DNA from: Clostridiales bacterium
GTDB taxonomy: Bacteria; Bacillota; Clostridia; Peptostreptococcales; Anaerovoracaceae
Length of the DNA: 64,000 bases
Direction: 5' to 3'
Assembly: GCA_022773945.1 (NCBI GenBank)
Contig: JALFNS010000048.1
Location: 1 to 64,000 of the forward strand
The position numbers and the translations under genes were made by a program. Positions within the stretch are counted from its first letter, which is position 1. Every line of letters begins with the position of its first letter. Below are positions 15,794 through 26,148 of this stretch, piece by piece. The notes beneath the pieces were generated by a model. It saw nothing but the letters and a program-made list of their open reading frames with translations, was not told the DNA's origin and searched no databases.

Positions 15794-16861
15794 TCAAATC
15801 CTGCGGCGTATCCGTTTCCATGCCACGCATCCCACGAAGATGAATCCTATATATCCGCTGAGAGTGTAGACGATTCCGATAAGATCCGCGAAGGGCAGAA
15901 GTCCCAGCAGGAAGGCAGCTCCGCCTGCGCAGGCGGCGAAAATGATGCCTTTGCGCGTTCCCTGAGTCACGAACTTGTCGCATACGGTCCACATCATGGC
16001 GCTGCAGGATGAGAATATTCCCATGATGAGAATGATGCTGAAGACTGCGCCCAGAGCGACGGAAATCTTCTTCGTCAGGTAGAGCGTCGGCACGTCGAGA
16101 ACCGCCGTGCTGCCGATGTCCGTGAGCATGGCGCTGTTCATGAGCAGCACCGCCGCCATGAGAACCACCGTGCCGATTGTGGCGCCGGCGACCGCCTCGC
16201 GCCGCGTCGCTCCCGTGGCTCCGAGAGCGGAGTAGTATGCCGATCCGCCCGTCAGGTTGTAGCTTATGTAAAGCAGTCCCGCCAGCCACCACTGACCCAC
16301 AGGCTGTTTGGCCTCCATGGCATCGCTTATGACAGCCGCTTCACTTATCCCGTCAAAGTCACGAATCACGGTCACTGCCCCAACGAATACGGTGAAAGCG
16401 ATTATAACCGGGCCGATGAAGGATACAATCTTCACGAAACGCTGAAAGCCTATGACGTATGACAGGAATGCCAGCGCGGCCATAATCAGGGCTCCCACGT
16501 AGTGGTTGATTCCGAAGTACTCCTTCAGTGTGGCGCCCGAGCCGGAGATGAGAATCACCATGCCGGCGAAAAGGCTTATAGGCAGATACCAGGAGTAGAA
16601 CACTCCCAGCTTCTTACCGCAGAAAAACCCGAAGTGATTGTACTCCGGGTCCTCTCTGTGCTTCTGTCCTGCGCCCAGGATTCCGGGTCCTATTATGAGG
16701 AATCCCGCCAGGTTTATAAGGAGGAGAATGAAGCTTTTGTAGCCGTAGCAGGTATAAAACTGCATTATCTCCTGTCCCGTGGCGAATCCCGAACCCATTA
16801 TCCAGGCCACGTAGGCGCCCATTATTTTCAATATGTTGCCGAATTTAGTTTCCTGTTCCAC
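15794..16861 (-). CDS. YkvI-family membrane transporter
   Basis: The 355-residue protein has about ten hydrophobic segments and the N-terminal [23 protein letters not shown] pattern of the YkvI branch of the LeuT-fold transporter superfamily. The substrate is unknown. The GTG start at 16861 is supported by AAAGGA eight bases upstream and overlaps the guaB stop by 17 bases, so the two genes are translationally coupled. A link to purine metabolism is possible but rests only on position. Confidence 0.82.
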   Translation of the reverse strand: MEQETKFGNILKIMGAYVAWIMGSGFATGQEIMQFYTCYGYKSFILLLINLAGFLIIGPGILGAGQKHREDPEYNHFGFFCGKKLGVFYSWYLPISLFAGMVILISGSGATLKEYFGINHYVGALIMAALAFLSYVIGFQRFVKIVSFIGPVIIAFTVFVGAVTVIRDFDGISEAAVISDAMEAKQPVGQWWLAGLLYISYNLTGGSAYYSALGATGATRREAVAGATIGTVVLMAAVLLMNSAMLTDIGSTAVLDVPTLYLTKKISVALGAVFSIILIMGIFSSCSAMMWTVCDKFVTQGTRKGIIFAACAGGAAFLLGLLPFADLIGIVYTLSGYIGFIFVGCVAWKRIRRRI

Positions 16862-18353
16862 TTATCGAATCCTTTAATATAACGTCGTGGGCACCGCCCT
16901 CAATTATGCTTGTAGCCGATACGAGTGTGAGCTTGGCGTCTCTCTGAAGGTCAGGTATCGAGAGGCTGCCGCAGTTGCACATGGTGGATTTAACCTTCAG
17001 CAGTGACTGTCTCACGTTATCGCTGAGAGGTCCTGCGTAAGGCACGTAGGAATCCACGCCTTCCTCGAATTTCATGCCTGCATTGCCGCCCAGGTCGTAG
17101 CGCTGCCAGTTTCTGGCTCTGGCCGAGCCCTCGCCCCAGTACTCCTTATAGTAGTTACCGTTTATCTGAATCTTGTTCGTCGGCGACTCGTCAAATCTGG
17201 AGAAGTATCTTCCCAGCATGAGGAAGTCGGCACCCATGGCCAGTGCCAGTGTCATGTGATAGTCGTAGACGATTCCGCCGTCGGAGCAGATCGGAATATA
17301 TATGCCCGTCTTCTCGTAGTATTCGTTTCTGGCCTGAGCAACCTCGATAACGGCTGAAGCCTGTCCTCTGCCGATACCTTTCTGCTCTCTGGTAATGCAA
17401 ATGCTTCCGCCGCCGATTCCTACCTTGATGAAGTCGGCTCCCGCCTCAGCCAGGAAGTCAAAGCCTTCCTTGTCTATGACATTGCCGGCGCCAACCTTGA
17501 CAGAGTCGCCGTACTTGCTTCTTACCCATGCCAGCGTGTCAGCCTGCCACTGTGAATATCCTTCACTGGAGTCTATGCAGAGCACGTCCGCGCCCGCTTC
17601 AACCAGGGCCGGCACTCTCTCCTCAAAGTCTCTCGTGTTTATTCCCGCACCTACAACATATCTCTTGTCCTTGTCCAGGAGTTCGTCCGGATATTCCTTG
17701 TGTGCGATGTAGTCCTTCCTGAAGACGAAGTAAAGGAGTCTGCGGTTCTTATCTATAACAGGGAGGGCGTTGAGCTTGCAGTCCCAGAGCATGTCATTGG
17801 CCTCGCTCAGGGAAGTTCCCTCCTCCGCATATGTGAGTTTCTCAAAAGGCGTCATGAATGTTTCGATTTTCGTGTCCATGGACATTCTGCTGACTCTGTA
17901 GTCACGGCTGGTCACTATTCCCACCAGTCTTCCCTCGGCAGTTCCGTCCTCTGTTACCGCCGTGGTGGAGTGTCCCGTTCTCTCCTTGAGCTCCAGCAGA
18001 TCCGCCAGCGTCTGATCCGGTCTGATGTTGGTGTTGCTTCTTACGAAGCCGGCCTTGTGATTCTTGACCTTTCTCACCATCTCCGCCTGACTTGCTATCG
18101 GCTGTGAACCGAATATGAAGGATACTCCGCCTTCTCTTGCCAGTGCGATTGCCAGCTCGTCACCGGACACCGATTGCATTATGGCCGATGTCATAGGGAT
18201 GTTCATAGTTATTGCCGGTTCCTCGCCTTTTTTGAACCTGGTAAGCGGAGTTTTCAGTGATACATTCTCGACTCTGCATTCCGCGGACGAATAGCCCGGA
18301 ACGAGCAGATACTCACTAAAAGTTCTCGACGGTTCTTCGAATATTTTTGCCAT
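16845..18353 (-). CDS. guaB: IMP dehydrogenase
   Basis: GuaB oxidises IMP to XMP with NAD+, the committed step of GMP synthesis. The 502-residue protein has an N-terminal barrel start, a CBS-domain insert (about residues 95-220, [26 protein letters not shown]), and the catalytic loop [18 protein letters not shown] with its cysteine. The mobile flap follows ([18 protein letters not shown]). This flap and the catalytic loop differ from the common bacterial form and belong to a divergent IMPDH subgroup. GGAGGCATC precedes the ATG. Confidence 0.93.
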   Translation of the reverse strand: MAKIFEEPSRTFSEYLLVPGYSSAECRVENVSLKTPLTRFKKGEEPAITMNIPMTSAIMQSVSGDELAIALAREGGVSFIFGSQPIASQAEMVRKVKNHKAGFVRSNTNIRPDQTLADLLELKERTGHSTTAVTEDGTAEGRLVGIVTSRDYRVSRMSMDTKIETFMTPFEKLTYAEEGTSLSEANDMLWDCKLNALPVIDKNRRLLYFVFRKDYIAHKEYPDELLDKDKRYVVGAGINTRDFEERVPALVEAGADVLCIDSSEGYSQWQADTLAWVRSKYGDSVKVGAGNVIDKEGFDFLAEAGADFIKVGIGGGSICITREQKGIGRGQASAVIEVAQARNEYYEKTGIYIPICSDGGIVYDYHMTLALAMGADFLMLGRYFSRFDESPTNKIQINGNYYKEYWGEGSARARNWQRYDLGGNAGMKFEEGVDSYVPYAGPLSDNVRQSLLKVKSTMCNCGSLSIPDLQRDAKLTLVSATSIIEGGAHDVILKDSISGTGN

Positions 18354-18410
18354 GATGCCTCCTGTTTTCTATAACCAATATCTATAATATTTCTCTCTAT
18401 TTAATTCTTC

Positions 18411-18439
18411 ATTATAGCGGTTTAAGCGGGGGCTTGCAA
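18411..18439 (-). promoter_or_regulatory. guaB promoter
   Basis: On the minus strand TTGCAA (18439-18434) and TATAAT (18416-18411) are 17 bases apart. The leader of roughly 50 bases to the guaB ATG shows no purine riboswitch. Confidence 0.7.
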
Positions 18440-18456
18440 GGGGTTTGCGGTAATAA

Positions 18457-18671
18457 TTGCAACAGCTCACATGACAAAGGGAGCGGGGCGTTGCGGCCTA
18501 AGTCCTCGTCGCAGGCAGCTGTCGGTTCCTCTCTCGCCGCCCGCCTGTTCGAACACGGGAAAACCCCGTGCTTCTCACCACGGCGTGTCGGCTCGCGCCG
18601 TCACACAGCTGCAGACTGCTCCTGCGGAAGCGGCCGCAACGCCCGCTCCCTTTGTTATGTGATTGTTGCTC
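18457..18671. repeat. 215-bp element with 40-bp inverted repeats and internal hairpins
   Basis: Outer arms 18457-18498 and 18632-18671 are complementary over about 40 positions, with a few mismatches and one-base gaps; both contain CAAAGGGAGCGG and GCGTTGCGGCC in matching order. Inside are a weaker GCAGCTGT/ACAGCTGC pairing, a CACGGG-AAAA-CCCCGTG hairpin and an ACGGCG/CGCCGT hairpin. As RNA it would fold into a long stem with a branched head; as DNA it resembles a miniature transposon with terminal repeats. GC content is far above the AT-rich flanks. No convincing ORF is present and no target duplication is clear. It abuts repeat array C. Confidence 0.75.
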
Positions 18672-18680
18672 TTCTCGCTT

Positions 18681-18918
18681 TGTCAAAACACATTGAAATT
18701 ACCTCAGATGGACAAATTACTGTCCATTCCTTTAATTCTTATTCGAAATGGACAATCACTGGCAAGTCTAGATCCATATTTTTACATTTATTGTCCATTT
18801 GTTATAAAACGTAGGTGAAATGGACAATTTTCCAGAGAGTGTTTGTCCATTTAAGGATGAAATCTCATAATTGGACAGAATATTGTCCAATTCACTAATT
18901 CTGCTCATAATTGGACAA
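18681..18918. repeat. repeat array C: five units of TGTCCA-N22-TGGACA
   Basis: Pairs lie at 18681/18709 (left arm degenerate, TGTCAA), 18721/18749, 18792/18821, 18844/18872 and 18884/18912. Cores are 22, 22, 23, 22 and 22 bases. The best units extend to ATTGTCCA-N22-TGGACAAT, giving the same 38-bp unit length as array A. Gaps between units are 6, 37, 17 and 6 bases. Units 4 and 5 share an eight-base core end (CTCATAAT). The word again differs from arrays A and B. The array lies between guaB and groEL, flanked by two large palindromes. Confidence 0.83.
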
Positions 18919-18960
18919 TCTTATATGGGTACACCACGTTAGGCGGCGGGCCATCGAACA

Positions 18961-19022
18961 TTCGCCTGCGCGTCTGTATGTGATGCGGCTTTTTCCGCAG
19001 CACATACAGACGTGCAGGCGAA
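18961..19022. repeat. 62-bp near-perfect palindrome
   Basis: Arms of 28 bases match at 26 positions and close a CTTTTT loop; each arm contains TCGCCTGC and GTCTGTATGTG. There is no T-run on either side, so it is not an ordinary terminator. It flanks array C on the groEL side, mirroring the larger inverted repeat on the guaB side. Confidence 0.75.
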
Positions 19023-19045
19023 ATGAACGCTGTACTGCTGTCACA

Positions 19046-19075
19046 CAAAAAGAGCTGCCGCTTTCGCGACAGCCC
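19046..19075 (-). terminator. terminator of the groES-groEL operon
   Basis: On the minus strand GCTGTCGC-GAAA-GCGGCAGC is followed by TCTTTTT, some 30 bases past the groEL stop. Confidence 0.88.
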
Positions 19076-19100
19076 CTTATTAACAGGTATTATTCTGTCA

Positions 19101-21024
<1,924 letters not shown>

Positions 21025-21087
21025 TCTGTCATCTCCTTTTTAATTCTTAACGAGCAAAGTCATTAATACCCGCCCTTTATTTTCTTG

Positions 21088-21147
21088 TTAGCACTCGTTC
21101 TTTCTGAGTGCTAACTATAATTTACAACTTCTCCGCAAGTTTGTCAA
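21088..21147 (-). promoter_or_regulatory. groESL promoter with perfect CIRCE operator (HrcA site)
   Basis: TTAGCACTC-N9-GAGTGCTAA at 21088-21114 is an exact CIRCE element, the binding site of the heat-shock repressor HrcA. On the minus strand TTGACA (21147-21142) and TAAATT (21124-21119) are 17 bases apart just upstream, so the operator covers the transcription start. This predicts heat-inducible groESL and an hrcA gene elsewhere. Confidence 0.95.
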
Positions 21148-21156
21148 CAGTGTTTC

Positions 21157-22014
21157 TTAAAAAACTTCCTCGCTGTGGGTTATATAGTAAAAAAGGTACT
21201 GCTGGGCGATTCCGCCGTACGCTCCGAAGTGCTCATCAGCGTACTCCTTCATGGCCGCCGTATCCTTCTCGTCTATGCCGTAAAGCCTGTTCATTACCCG
21301 CTTCATCCACACGTCCAGAGGGAAGCTGTCGAACTTGCCCAGACTGAAGAGCGCTATGCACCCCGCAACCTTCGGTCCCACTCCGCTTAGCCTTCTCAGC
21401 TCCTCAACGGCTTCGTCCCGGCTCACTTCCTCACGAGCAAGATTGTCGAGAAATCTGCATGATCCCGTTTTCTCATCGTAGCCTTCATCCGCTATGAATT
21501 CCGCCGTTTTAATCAGATATGAGGCCCTGTAGCCCAGGCGCACGGGAGCCAGCATCTCCTCCGTGGCCTCCGCCAGCTGCATGGGCGACGGGAACTCGCC
21601 GAACACACTGCAAAGACCTTCGATACACTTCCTGATTCTCGGAATGTTGTTGTTCTGAGATATGATAAACGAGATTAGAGTCTCCCACCTGTCCTGATTG
21701 AGTATGCGTATTCCGTATCCTGCGTCCACGGCGCGTTCCATTACCGGGTCGTAGAGCTCTCCTGATCCGATAAGCTTACCGTTTATCTCGCCGTAATCCC
21801 TGTCAAGGTCCAGATACCTGCGCCAGAAGGCCAAGCCGTCCTCACCCGGCTCCGGATCGTGAATGCGCAGAAGTCCCGTGCCTGCATCGTACTCTAGACT
21901 GACCTCTCTGCCGCCGACCCTGCCGCGGCAGCCGTCCCATCTGAAACACTGACCGCAGTCGAAGGTCTTCTCAGGATCGAAGTCCCGGACGTTTTCTATT
22001 ATAATAGGCTCCAT
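21157..22014 (-). CDS. ogg: 8-oxoguanine DNA glycosylase / DNA-3-methyladenine glycosylase family
   Basis: A bifunctional HhH-GPD base-excision enzyme of 285 residues. The N-terminal part has FDPEKTFDCGQCFRWD, typical of Ogg/AlkA relatives. The helix-hairpin-helix reads LSGVGPKVAGCIALFSLGKFDSFPLDVW, with the lysine that forms the Schiff base after GP and the catalytic aspartate before VW. It removes oxidised guanine and nicks the abasic site. It overlaps the upstream P-loop/Asp23 gene by one base, so they form an operon. Confidence 0.9.
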   Translation of the reverse strand: MEPIIIENVRDFDPEKTFDCGQCFRWDGCRGRVGGREVSLEYDAGTGLLRIHDPEPGEDGLAFWRRYLDLDRDYGEINGKLIGSGELYDPVMERAVDAGYGIRILNQDRWETLISFIISQNNNIPRIRKCIEGLCSVFGEFPSPMQLAEATEEMLAPVRLGYRASYLIKTAEFIADEGYDEKTGSCRFLDNLAREEVSRDEAVEELRRLSGVGPKVAGCIALFSLGKFDSFPLDVWMKRVMNRLYGIDEKDTAAMKEYADEHFGAYGGIAQQYLFYYITHSEEVF

Positions 22015-22841
22015 TATTCGGCACCTCTGATTTCCAGATCGACTCTGTTCACCACAAAGGCCGTCATCGTCTCCACCTGCTCAGCGATTCTCTTCTGCAG
22101 CTCAAGTGCGGATTCCACAAGTCCCTCTCCGTACTTCATAACGAGCACCACATAGATTTCAATTCCTTCCGCAGCGGTGGCCTTCTCTCTGGTGGTGATG
22201 ACCTTCTGCACCTCGTATACGGCGCCGCCCTCTTCTCCGGCACACTCAACAATGTCGGAAATGACCTTGTCGGAGATTTTGTATTCCCCCAGGTAGCTGT
22301 AGGTCGGACGCACGACGGATTTCTCCGACGCATCGCGCCACGGGCCGAAGTCTTTGCCCAGATCCTTGAGCATGCGCAAAGGCGACATGAAGTAGCCGGA
22401 AAACTGACGTTTCAGCTGGAATGTGGGAGCCGGGATAACGTGCTGCCCCATGTCCTTTCTCTGGTGGCGGGCTATCTCCCTCTCCTCCTCGGTGGTTATA
22501 TCCTCGATATATATACGTTTGAAAGGCTCGGGGAGCTCCAGGCGGGCTATGATTCTGTCCACCATTTCATCGGATGTTCCCAGCACCAGAACGGAATAGG
22601 GATTCACCTCATCAATAGCGCGACGCACCTCCTCCATATGGCTGTCATCAGTAAAGAGCGCCGTTTTAACCGCCCTGATGGAAGTCTTCTGCCGTTTAGC
22701 CGACACTCCCGCCATAACCTTGTTTCTGCATATGAACAGACCGTCATCTATTATGCTCTCGATTCCGTACTGCTTGCACAGGTTTATGGCCTGGAAGCTT
22801 TTGCCCGTTCCGGATTTTCCCGAGAGACTGTAAACTTTCAT
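22014..22841 (-). CDS. P-loop NTPase fused to an Asp23/Gls24-like domain
   Basis: The N-terminal part begins KVYSLSGKSGTGKSFQAINLCKQYGIESIIDDGL, a clear Walker A loop on a small nucleotide-binding domain. The last 100 residues (from about TYSYLGEYKISDKVISDIVE to MTAFVVNRVDLEIRG) follow the pattern of Asp23/Gls24 envelope-stress proteins. Between them is a basic stretch with RHQRKDMGQHVIPAP. I do not know a characterised member; such fusions occur in Clostridia. A regulatory or envelope role is inference from the Gls24 part. It precedes ogg with a one-base overlap. Confidence 0.75.
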   Translation of the reverse strand: MKVYSLSGKSGTGKSFQAINLCKQYGIESIIDDGLFICRNKVMAGVSAKRQKTSIRAVKTALFTDDSHMEEVRRAIDEVNPYSVLVLGTSDEMVDRIIARLELPEPFKRIYIEDITTEEEREIARHQRKDMGQHVIPAPTFQLKRQFSGYFMSPLRMLKDLGKDFGPWRDASEKSVVRPTYSYLGEYKISDKVISDIVECAGEEGGAVYEVQKVITTREKATAAEGIEIYVVLVMKYGEGLVESALELQKRIAEQVETMTAFVVNRVDLEIRGAE

Positions 22842-22910
22842 TCTGTCACCGTCCTTTCTGGATGTCTGTGTCTCAATTATATAAAAAATATGCCTTTAAG
22901 AAAAGGTCTA

Positions 22911-22939
22911 TTGAATTATCCGCTTTTCAATGCTATAAT
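22911..22939 (+). promoter_or_regulatory. promoter of the ferredoxin gene
   Basis: TTGAAT at 22911 and TATAAT at 22934 are 17 bases apart, 39 bases before the ATG. This is one of the best promoters in the window, in line with a highly expressed ferredoxin. Confidence 0.85.
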
Positions 22940-22977
22940 CGTTTTATCTTTTATGAAATCTATAAGGAGGTACGACC

Positions 22978-23148
22978 ATGGCTTATGTAATTAAGGACGA
23001 GTGCATCAACTGCGGAGCATGCATCGAGGAATGCCCTGTAGAGGCTATCTCAGCCGGCGACGACAAGCACGTTATCGATCCTGAGAAGTGCATCGACTGT
23101 GGAGCATGTGCAGGCGCATGTCCTGTAGACGCACCGGTTGAAGGTTAA
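22978..23148 (+). CDS. 2[4Fe-4S] ferredoxin (56 aa)
   Basis: This gene is too short for the ORF track. AGGAGG precedes the ATG at 22978. The protein begins MAYVIKDECINCGACIEECPVEAI and has a second CIDCGACAGACPVDAP motif, so it holds two cubane clusters in the classic clostridial pattern. It is the general low-potential electron carrier of anaerobic fermentation, a likely partner of AOR and of flavin-based reactions. It is transcribed alone, with its own strong promoter and terminator. Confidence 0.97.
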   Translation: MAYVIKDECINCGACIEECPVEAISAGDDKHVIDPEKCIDCGACAGACPVDAPVEG

Positions 23149-23177
23149 TCAGGAATTTATAATTATTCGTATAGTCG

Positions 23178-23214
23178 ATAACCCTTTCGGTAACGGAGGG
23201 GTTATTTGATTTTT
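23178..23214 (+). terminator. terminator of the ferredoxin gene
   Basis: ATAACCC and GGGTTAT arms pair around a CGGTAACGG inner part, followed by TTGATTTTT. Confidence 0.75.
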
Positions 23215-23227
23215 AAATACATTGCAA

Positions 23228-23256
23228 CAAAAAAGCCGCCGCATTACGCGGCAGCC
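23228..23256 (-). terminator. terminator of rex
   Basis: On the minus strand GCCGC-GTAAT-GCGGC with flanking GC pairs is followed by a TTTTTTG run, about 25 bases past the rex stop. Confidence 0.85.
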
Positions 23257-23280
23257 TGCGAAAATTCAATTATTCAGTCA

Positions 23281-23922
23281 TCAGGCGTCTTCAGCCAGCT
23301 TGCTCATGTGATATGCCAGGGAATGGAGGCTGTCACTTATGTGAACATTCTCCACCGCCACATGGGAAGGCGTCTCTATATCCACGGGCGCGAAATTCCA
23401 TAGTCCTCTCACGCCGGCGAAGCAGAGCTTGTCCGCCACTTCCTGAGCAACATCCTTGGTGGTGCAGATAATACCGATGTCTATGCCGTTATTCTCCGCA
23501 TACTCCACGATATTCTCGTAATCCATGACCTCCACATCGTTAATCATCGTACCTATGAGCTCCTTGTTGACCTCGAAGATGCCTTCTACCACGAAGCCGG
23601 TCTTGTAATAATAGGTATGATTAACTATGGCCCGTCCCAGATTGCCGGCACCGACCACCACCATCTTGTATCCCCTGTCAAGGCCCAGGATGGCGCTAAT
23701 CTCATTATAGAGTCCCTCAACGCTGTATCCGTATCCCTGCTGTCCGAACCCTCCGAAATTGTTCAGGTCCTGACGTATCTGAGATGCGGTATACCCTATA
23801 AGGCTGCTGAACTCGTTTGAAGAAATTTTATCAACGCCTTTTTTTCTCAGTTCATTGAGGTATCGCCTGTACCGGGGAAGCCTCTTGATGACGGCGTTTG
23901 ATATTTTCGTCTGCTTTTTCAT
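23281..23922 (-). CDS. rex: redox-sensing transcriptional repressor Rex
   Basis: Rex senses the NADH/NAD+ ratio and represses fermentation genes when NAD+ is high. The 213-residue protein has an N-terminal winged helix (YTASQIRQDLNNFGGFGQQGYGYSVEGL), a Rossmann NAD site (VVVGAGNLGRAI near residue 88), and the C-terminal swap helix. The ATG at 23922 follows the acp stop by one base; the GTG at 23931 in the ORF track lies within acp and is less likely. An acp-rex order means transcription is linked to lipid metabolism genes. Confidence 0.95.
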   Translation of the reverse strand: MKKQTKISNAVIKRLPRYRRYLNELRKKGVDKISSNEFSSLIGYTASQIRQDLNNFGGFGQQGYGYSVEGLYNEISAILGLDRGYKMVVVGAGNLGRAIVNHTYYYKTGFVVEGIFEVNKELIGTMINDVEVMDYENIVEYAENNGIDIGIICTTKDVAQEVADKLCFAGVRGLWNFAPVDIETPSHVAVENVHISDSLHSLAYHMSKLAEDA

Positions 23923-23923
23923 T

Positions 23924-24151
23924 TTATGCACGTGACTCCACGTAGTTTACAAGATCGCCTACAGTCTGGAACTGCTCTGCGTCGTCGTCAGGAATCTCGA
24001 TTCCGTACTCATCTTCGATAGCGAGAATGATCTCTACAGCATCCAGTGAATCCGCCTCCAGATCCTTCATAAGATTTGTCTCAGGTTTGATTTCGCCGGG
24101 ATCAACGTTAAGCTGGTCCACTATTATTGCCTTTATTTTTTCCAGTATCAT
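23924..24151 (-). CDS. acpP: acyl carrier protein
   Basis: The 75-residue acidic protein carries the phosphopantetheine serine in DLEADSLDAVEIILAIEDEYGIEIPDD. It holds acyl chains as thioesters during fatty-acid synthesis. AACGGAGGTAGAGCAG precedes the ATG. No other fatty-acid gene is near, so it could serve general or special acyl transfer. It is followed directly by rex. Confidence 0.96.
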   Translation of the reverse strand: MILEKIKAIIVDQLNVDPGEIKPETNLMKDLEADSLDAVEIILAIEDEYGIEIPDDDAEQFQTVGDLVNYVESRA

Positions 24152-24192
24152 CTGCTCTACCTCCGTTAAAAACTTAACTTATTATATCTAAC

Positions 24193-26127
24193 CTATTCCT
24201 GCAATTCAAGCCATTCCGTATACTTTTTGTCCAGGAGTTCCTTATCTGCCGCAAGTTTCTCCGAAAGTTCCGCCAGCTTGACGTGATCCGTCATTATATC
24301 CTCTCTGCAGAGTTCCTTTTCTCCCGAGGCAATCTTATCCTCAAGAAGTCCGATTTCCTCTTCGAGAGCCTCCTTCTGTCTTCTGAGCCGCCGTTCTCTG
24401 GCCTCCTGCTCCTTCTTCTGCTTCCGCTCCTCTGCCGAAGAGGTTCCCGCAAAAGCCTCAGCCTCCGCCTCCGGCGCGCTCTCGGCAGCCGCTGACTTCA
24501 TCTCCTCCAGCTGCTGCTTTTTCTCAATGTAATAATCGTACCTGCCTATATAATCCACCGTTCCCGAAGGAGTGAGCTCGGTAATCTTCGTCGGCACTCT
24601 GTTAAGGAAATATCTGTCGTGGGATACGATTATGCATGTGCCCGGAAATTCCAGGAGAGCCTCCTCGAAAACCTCCTTCGACTCGATGTCAAGATGGTTC
24701 GTAGGCTCGTCAAGCACCAGAGTATTGGCCCCCGACATCATAAGCTTGAGAAGAGCCAGTCGCGCCTTCTCTCCGCCGCTGAGGGCGCCCACCTTGAGAA
24801 ACACGGATTCCCCTCTGAAGAGAAATCTTCCCAGGAGATTTCTCAGCTCGCCCTCGCTGTAGAGGTGATAGGCATCCTGCAGTTCCTCTATGACAGTGTT
24901 CTCCGGATTGAGAAGCTGCTGTCCCTGATCGTAATATCCCAGCTGCACGTTGTGCCCCGTGCGCAGCCGTCCCGCATCGGGAGTAAGCTCTCCCATGAAA
25001 ATCCTGAGGAGCGTGGTCTTGCCCACACCGTTGGGACCTACTATGCACACGCGCTCTCCCCGCTTGATGTCGAAGCGGGCATTCTCGAAAAGAGTTCGCC
25101 TGTTCTGCCCGTAGCCGAAGCCTTTGCTCAGGTCCTCGGCAAGGAGAACGTCACGACCGCTCTGGAAATTCTGATGGAAGCTTATCTTCATCCTGCCCTG
25201 AGCCGAATCCGGCCGTTCCACGCGCTCCATGGCGGCCAGCCGTTTCTCTCTGGAGGCGGCGCGCTTGGCCAGCTTCTCGGCGCCCCGCTCCTTGAAGCGC
25301 CGCACCATGTCCTCCTGACGGCGAATCTCCTTCTGCTGCTTCTCGTATTTTCTCATCTCAGCTTCGCGGCGCACCTTTCTCTCGGCGGCGTAAAAGCTGT
25401 AGTTTCCTTCGTATACGCTCAGCTTCCTGTTCTCAATCTCGAAAACCCTGTTCACGGTTCTGTCCAGGAAGTATCTGTCGTGGGATACCATGAGTATGGT
25501 TCCCCTGTAGCTCTTGAGGTACTGCTCAAGCCACCTGAGAGTGTCTATATCCAGATGGTTCGTGGGCTCGTCAAGGAAGAGAATGTCCGGTTTCTCCAAG
25601 AGAAGGAGGGCGAGAGCCAGTCTCGTTTTCTCCCCTCCGCTCAGGGACTTTATCTCCTTGTTCCAGGTCTCCTCGGGGAAGTCCATGCCCGCCAGCACGC
25701 CTCGTATCTCACTTTGGTAGGCGTATCCGCCCATGTAGTTGTAGCGCTCCAGGAGGGCGTCATACTTCTCCAGAAGCTCTCCGCTGTTCTCCGGATCCTT
25801 CTCTATTCTGTCCAGGAGGCGATGCATCTCCTCCTCCATCTCCGGGAAGTGGCTGAATACCTGATTCACGGCCTCTATAACCGTGCTGTCCCTGTCGAAG
25901 CTGCTGTCCTGCTTCAGATATCCCACACTCAGATCGCCCGAGAGGAAGTATTCACCGTCCTCGTGAGGAAGCTCTCCTGTGAGGATCCTGAAAAGAGTGG
26001 ACTTGCCGGCACCGTTGATTCCGATTATGCCGATTCTGTCACCCTCGTTTACGGAGAAGCTCACCTTGTCCAGAATGACGTCCGTTCCATATGCTTTTGT
26101 CAGATTTTTTGCCGATAATATTATCAT
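24193..26127 (-). CDS. ABC-F family ATPase (ribosome-associated)
   Basis: Two ABC domains without membrane parts make up the 644-residue protein: GINGAGKST, LSGGEKTRLALAL and LFLDEPTNHLD in the first half; GPNGVGKTT, LSGGEKARLALLK and LVLDEPTNHLD in the second. The linker rich in Arg/Lys/Glu (YEKQQKEIRRQEDMVRRFKERGAEK) is the P-site tRNA interaction motif that defines ABC-F proteins. These bind the ribosomal E site and aid stalled translation; some protect against antibiotics. The C-terminal coiled coil resembles the YdiF/Uup branch. It is a housekeeping type by context (next to tsaD), not an obvious resistance gene. Confidence 0.93.
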   Translation of the reverse strand: MIILSAKNLTKAYGTDVILDKVSFSVNEGDRIGIIGINGAGKSTLFRILTGELPHEDGEYFLSGDLSVGYLKQDSSFDRDSTVIEAVNQVFSHFPEMEEEMHRLLDRIEKDPENSGELLEKYDALLERYNYMGGYAYQSEIRGVLAGMDFPEETWNKEIKSLSGGEKTRLALALLLLEKPDILFLDEPTNHLDIDTLRWLEQYLKSYRGTILMVSHDRYFLDRTVNRVFEIENRKLSVYEGNYSFYAAERKVRREAEMRKYEKQQKEIRRQEDMVRRFKERGAEKLAKRAASREKRLAAMERVERPDSAQGRMKISFHQNFQSGRDVLLAEDLSKGFGYGQNRRTLFENARFDIKRGERVCIVGPNGVGKTTLLRIFMGELTPDAGRLRTGHNVQLGYYDQGQQLLNPENTVIEELQDAYHLYSEGELRNLLGRFLFRGESVFLKVGALSGGEKARLALLKLMMSGANTLVLDEPTNHLDIESKEVFEEALLEFPGTCIIVSHDRYFLNRVPTKITELTPSGTVDYIGRYDYYIEKKQQLEEMKSAAAESAPEAEAEAFAGTSSAEERKQKKEQEARERRLRRQKEALEEEIGLLEDKIASGEKELCREDIMTDHVKLAELSEKLAADKELLDKKYTEWLELQE

Positions 26128-26148
26128 ACTGCTGAAGTTCTCCGGTAT

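Noticed and set aside
18434-18814. 126-aa ORF across the 215-bp palindrome and array C
   Set aside because: It crosses inverted repeats with no ribosome site and no protein-like pattern.
24619-26118. 499-aa plus-strand ORF
   Set aside because: Antisense to the ABC-F gene, whose two ABC domains are unmistakable.
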